The notes under the pieces: model-generated
Seen by the model: the letters and a program-made list of their open reading frames with translations, nothing else
Told to the model about the DNA's origin: nothing
Databases searched by the model: none
Translations under genes and position numbers: made by a program
Part shown: positions 62,563 to 64,000 of the stretch, one piece after another
Numbering within the stretch: position 1 is the first letter of the stretch
How the letters are laid out: every line of letters starts with the position of its first letter
Assembly: GCA_963821345.1 (NCBI GenBank)
Contig: CAWGDM010000001.1
Span: 1,116,001-1,180,000 of the forward strand
Length of the DNA stretch: 64,000 nt
Direction of reading: 5' to 3'
Origin: WHSW01 sp963821345
GTDB lineage: Bacteria > Actinomycetota > Thermoleophilia > Solirubrobacterales > 70-9

Positions 62563-62745
62563 CTAGGAGGCCGCTTGCGGGGTTCCCGGCGGCTGTCCGA
62601 GGTTGCGCATGTTGGAGACGAACAGAGTCTTGTCGATACGGCCCTGGAAGATCGGCACGTTCATCTCCATGCACTTGGAAATCACGTCGCGCCGCTTCAT
62701 GTTCATCTCGTCGGCGAGCTCGGTCGGCGTCAGGTGGTTGGCCAC
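62563..62745 (-). CDS. Small helix-turn-helix protein resembling the IF2 N-terminal module
   Basis: A 60-residue protein from GTG 62745 with an AGAGGAG site. The segment LADEMNMKRRDVISKCMEMN followed by VPIFQGRIDKTL looks like the small helical IF2_N module or a minimal HTH domain. Strong sigma-70-like promoter upstream. No partner domain is present, so it may be a stand-alone regulator or RNA-binding protein. Family assignment is tentative; the gene itself is well supported by its expression signals. Confidence 0.75.
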   Translation of the reverse strand: MANHLTPTELADEMNMKRRDVISKCMEMNVPIFQGRIDKTLFVSNMRNLGQPPGTPQAAS

Positions 62746-62781
62746 GTAGTTACTCCTCTGCCGCTGTCAAACAACACCGGA

Positions 62782-62810
62782 GTCATATCGCCGTCTGCGG
62801 ACGTAGTCAA
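62782..62810 (-). promoter_or_regulatory. Strong promoter of the small IF2_N-like gene
   Basis: Minus-strand TTGACT (62810-62805), a 17-bp spacer and TATGAC (62787-62782). It is the best -35/-10 pair in the window, and the start codon lies about 40 nt downstream behind a good ribosome-binding site. Confidence 0.7.
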
Positions 62811-62864
62811 CCGAAATCCGCGCAAATACCGCCCTGACGAGCGGCCCATCTACGATGTCGGCCG

Positions 62865-63119
62865 ATGGCGGACGCGAGGGCGCAACCCGGGCAGAGCGAG
62901 TTCATCGACTCGTTGATGGACACCGAGCTGTACTCGATCGGCGCGTTCTTCTGCGACGAGCACCCGGAGCTGGTGGACGAGGTGATCGCCCGCAGCGAGG
63001 AGATCGAGCGCCGCGGCCTCGAGTCCTACGCCGGCGACGACGAGGGCGGGCTCGAGCGCAGCTTCGAAACGCTGCTCACCGGGCTCGCGGTCCGTTACTA
63101 CAAGGCGGTCGCGGGCTAA
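62865..63119 (+). CDS. Small acidic protein, unknown function
   Basis: An 84-residue acidic, helical protein (FIDSLMDTELYSIGAFFCDE and ERSFETLLTGLAVRYYKAVA). It has no signal or membrane segment. TACGAT (62851-62856) lies 8 nt before ATG 62865, fitting a leaderless start. The downstream DsbA-like gene follows within 3 nt, so they are co-transcribed. No family is recognised. Confidence 0.75.
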   Translation: MADARAQPGQSEFIDSLMDTELYSIGAFFCDEHPELVDEVIARSEEIERRGLESYAGDDEGGLERSFETLLTGLAVRYYKAVAG

Positions 63120-63121
63120 GT

Positions 63122-63808
63122 GTGAACCCCTGGATCCCCCGCGTGCTGCTCGGCCTTGCCGTGGTCGGGCTCGCGGCAGCGATCTACTCGATCTCGGTTG
63201 GGTCCGGAGGGCCTCAGCCGGCCCCGATCGGGGGCGTCAACGACGTGCAGCGGATCTTCGGCGGGATCGCCCAGGACGGCGCCTTCATCGGCCCCGAGGA
63301 CGCCGAGACCACGATCACCGTCTTCAACGACCTCCAGTGCGCCCCCTGCGCGGATTTCGAGATCAACACCATCGACCCCTTGGTCGAGAAGTACGCGCGG
63401 ACCGGCGAGGCGCGCCTCGAGTTCCGCCACTTCTCGCTTGCCCCCAACGACACCACGCTGGCGGCGATCGCCGCCGAGGCGGCGGGCGAGCAGTCGCGCC
63501 AGTGGCAGTACCTGGACACCTTCGTCCGAAATATCGATGCGACCAAGACCCGGGCGATCGACGAGACCTTCCTGCGCGAGGTCGCCGAGGCGGTCCCCGA
63601 GCTCGAGACCGACCAGTGGCTCGACGACTTCCACGACCCGGCCTCCGAGGAGCGGGTGCGCGAGGACGCGATGCTCGCCGCCGAGCTCAAGCTGCCGGCC
63701 GAGCCGGCGGTGGTCGTCTCCGGTCCCGGCGGCCAGCGCCAGCTGATCGACACCCCGTCTCTGGACGAGATCGAGGGCGCCGTCGATCAGGTTTCGGGCT
63801 CGGGCTGA
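63122..63808 (+). CDS. Membrane-anchored DsbA-like thioredoxin-fold protein
   Basis: A 228-residue protein starting GTG 63122, with one N-terminal membrane anchor (VLLGLAVVGLAAAIYSISVG) and an exported thioredoxin fold of DsbA type. The redox motif is CAPC in FNDLQCAPCADFE, and a cis-Pro is likely in LPAEPAVVV. It probably forms or isomerises disulfides in exported proteins; the Cys-containing exoproteins of the window are possible substrates. Overlaps the end of the convergent membrane-protein gene by 22 bp. Confidence 0.9.
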   Translation: MNPWIPRVLLGLAVVGLAAAIYSISVGSGGPQPAPIGGVNDVQRIFGGIAQDGAFIGPEDAETTITVFNDLQCAPCADFEINTIDPLVEKYARTGEARLEFRHFSLAPNDTTLAAIAAEAAGEQSRQWQYLDTFVRNIDATKTRAIDETFLREVAEAVPELETDQWLDDFHDPASEERVREDAMLAAELKLPAEPAVVVSGPGGQRQLIDTPSLDEIEGAVDQVSGSG

Positions 63809-64000
63809 GGCTCGGGCTCGTCGCGATCCCAGCGCTTGCGCAGCCGATGCGAGAGGACGAGCAGAGCGATCAGTACGGCGGCCCCCAGCCACAGGATCGG
63901 ATCGGTCGGGGAGAGGGTCTCCAGTCTGCTGCCCAGGTAGACGAAGATCACGGTCAGCGGCAGGTAGCCGACCACGGTCGTCCAGATGAACGTGAACAGG
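63787..64000 (-). CDS. C-terminal part of a TVP38/DedA-like membrane protein, cut by the window edge
   Basis: The open frame runs off the right end. Visible residues include TFIWTTVVGYLPLTVIFVYL, resembling the conserved end of the VTT (SNARE-associated) domain, one further helix (WLGAAVLIALLVLSHRL) and an acidic Pro/Glu tail. The family has been linked to lipid scramblase-like activity. Only about 71 residues are visible, so the call is moderate. Confidence 0.65.
   Translation of the reverse strand, partial: LFTFIWTTVVGYLPLTVIFVYLGSRLETLSPTDPILWLGAAVLIALLVLSHRLRKRWDRDEPEPQPEPET

Overview
The window is high-GC DNA with a chromosomal housekeeping core. It most resembles an actinobacterium of the class Thermoleophilia (Solirubrobacter, Conexibacter or Patulibacter type). 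The grounds are gene content and style: a TolB-like propeller with a C-terminal Ig-like module, a delta-60 repeat secreted protein, a beta-propeller protein with the VQEAGVDEPDIVKT signature, a DUF6421-like gene, Gram-positive/actinobacterial SOS boxes, many TANNNT-N6-9-start (leaderless-type) genes and Ala/Glu-rich tails on ribosomal proteins. This assignment is inference; no rRNA gene is present.

Layout. 1-2.4 kb: a truncated sulfatase, a small membrane protein, and an SOS-box-preceded PD-(D/E)XK-like ORF that runs through a tRNA-Tyr gene into an AbrB-like segment. 2.4-9.2 kb: a divergent Lrp/AsnC regulator and a DUF6421-like gene, a GGDEF protein, a membrane protein, an SDR, a threonine-aldolase-like PLP enzyme and an HSL-type esterase. 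9.2-25.4 kb: tRNA-Thr, rpmG-secE-nusG, rplK-rplA, rplJ-rplL and rpoB-rpoC, interrupted by secreted-protein genes (TolB-like propeller, delta-60 protein, NTF2-like protein, clan-A glycosidase). 25.4-32.8 kb: a small membrane protein and a HAD protein, then the str genes rpsL-rpsG, separated from fusA-tuf by two antisense membrane-protein genes. 32.9-49.7 kb: a complete S10-spc-alpha cluster from rpsJ to rplQ-truA, without infA. 49.7-64 kb: VOC protein, surE-ligA, a beta-propeller exoprotein, SOS-box dinB, dacB, patatin, a second sulfatase, a long-chain acyl-CoA synthetase, a small IF2_N-like protein, a DsbA-like protein and the tail of a TVP38-like membrane protein.

Two general features colour the annotation. 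First, fourteen single-base net insertions break eleven genes, including essential ones (rpoC, fusA, secY, rplD, rplF, rplJ, rpsQ, ligA). Every one is +1, and every one can be repaired by deleting one plus-strand C, so sequence error is the best explanation. Such genes are given here as one CDS with the repair site. Second, several ribosomal proteins and both large RNA polymerase subunits carry long low-complexity acidic tails.

The best candidates for something little described are the Lrp/DUF6421/SDR/PLP-lyase locus with its compact divergent promoter, and the SOS-controlled nuclease-like ORF overlapping tRNA-Tyr. I saw no CRISPR array, insertion sequence, phage or integrase gene.
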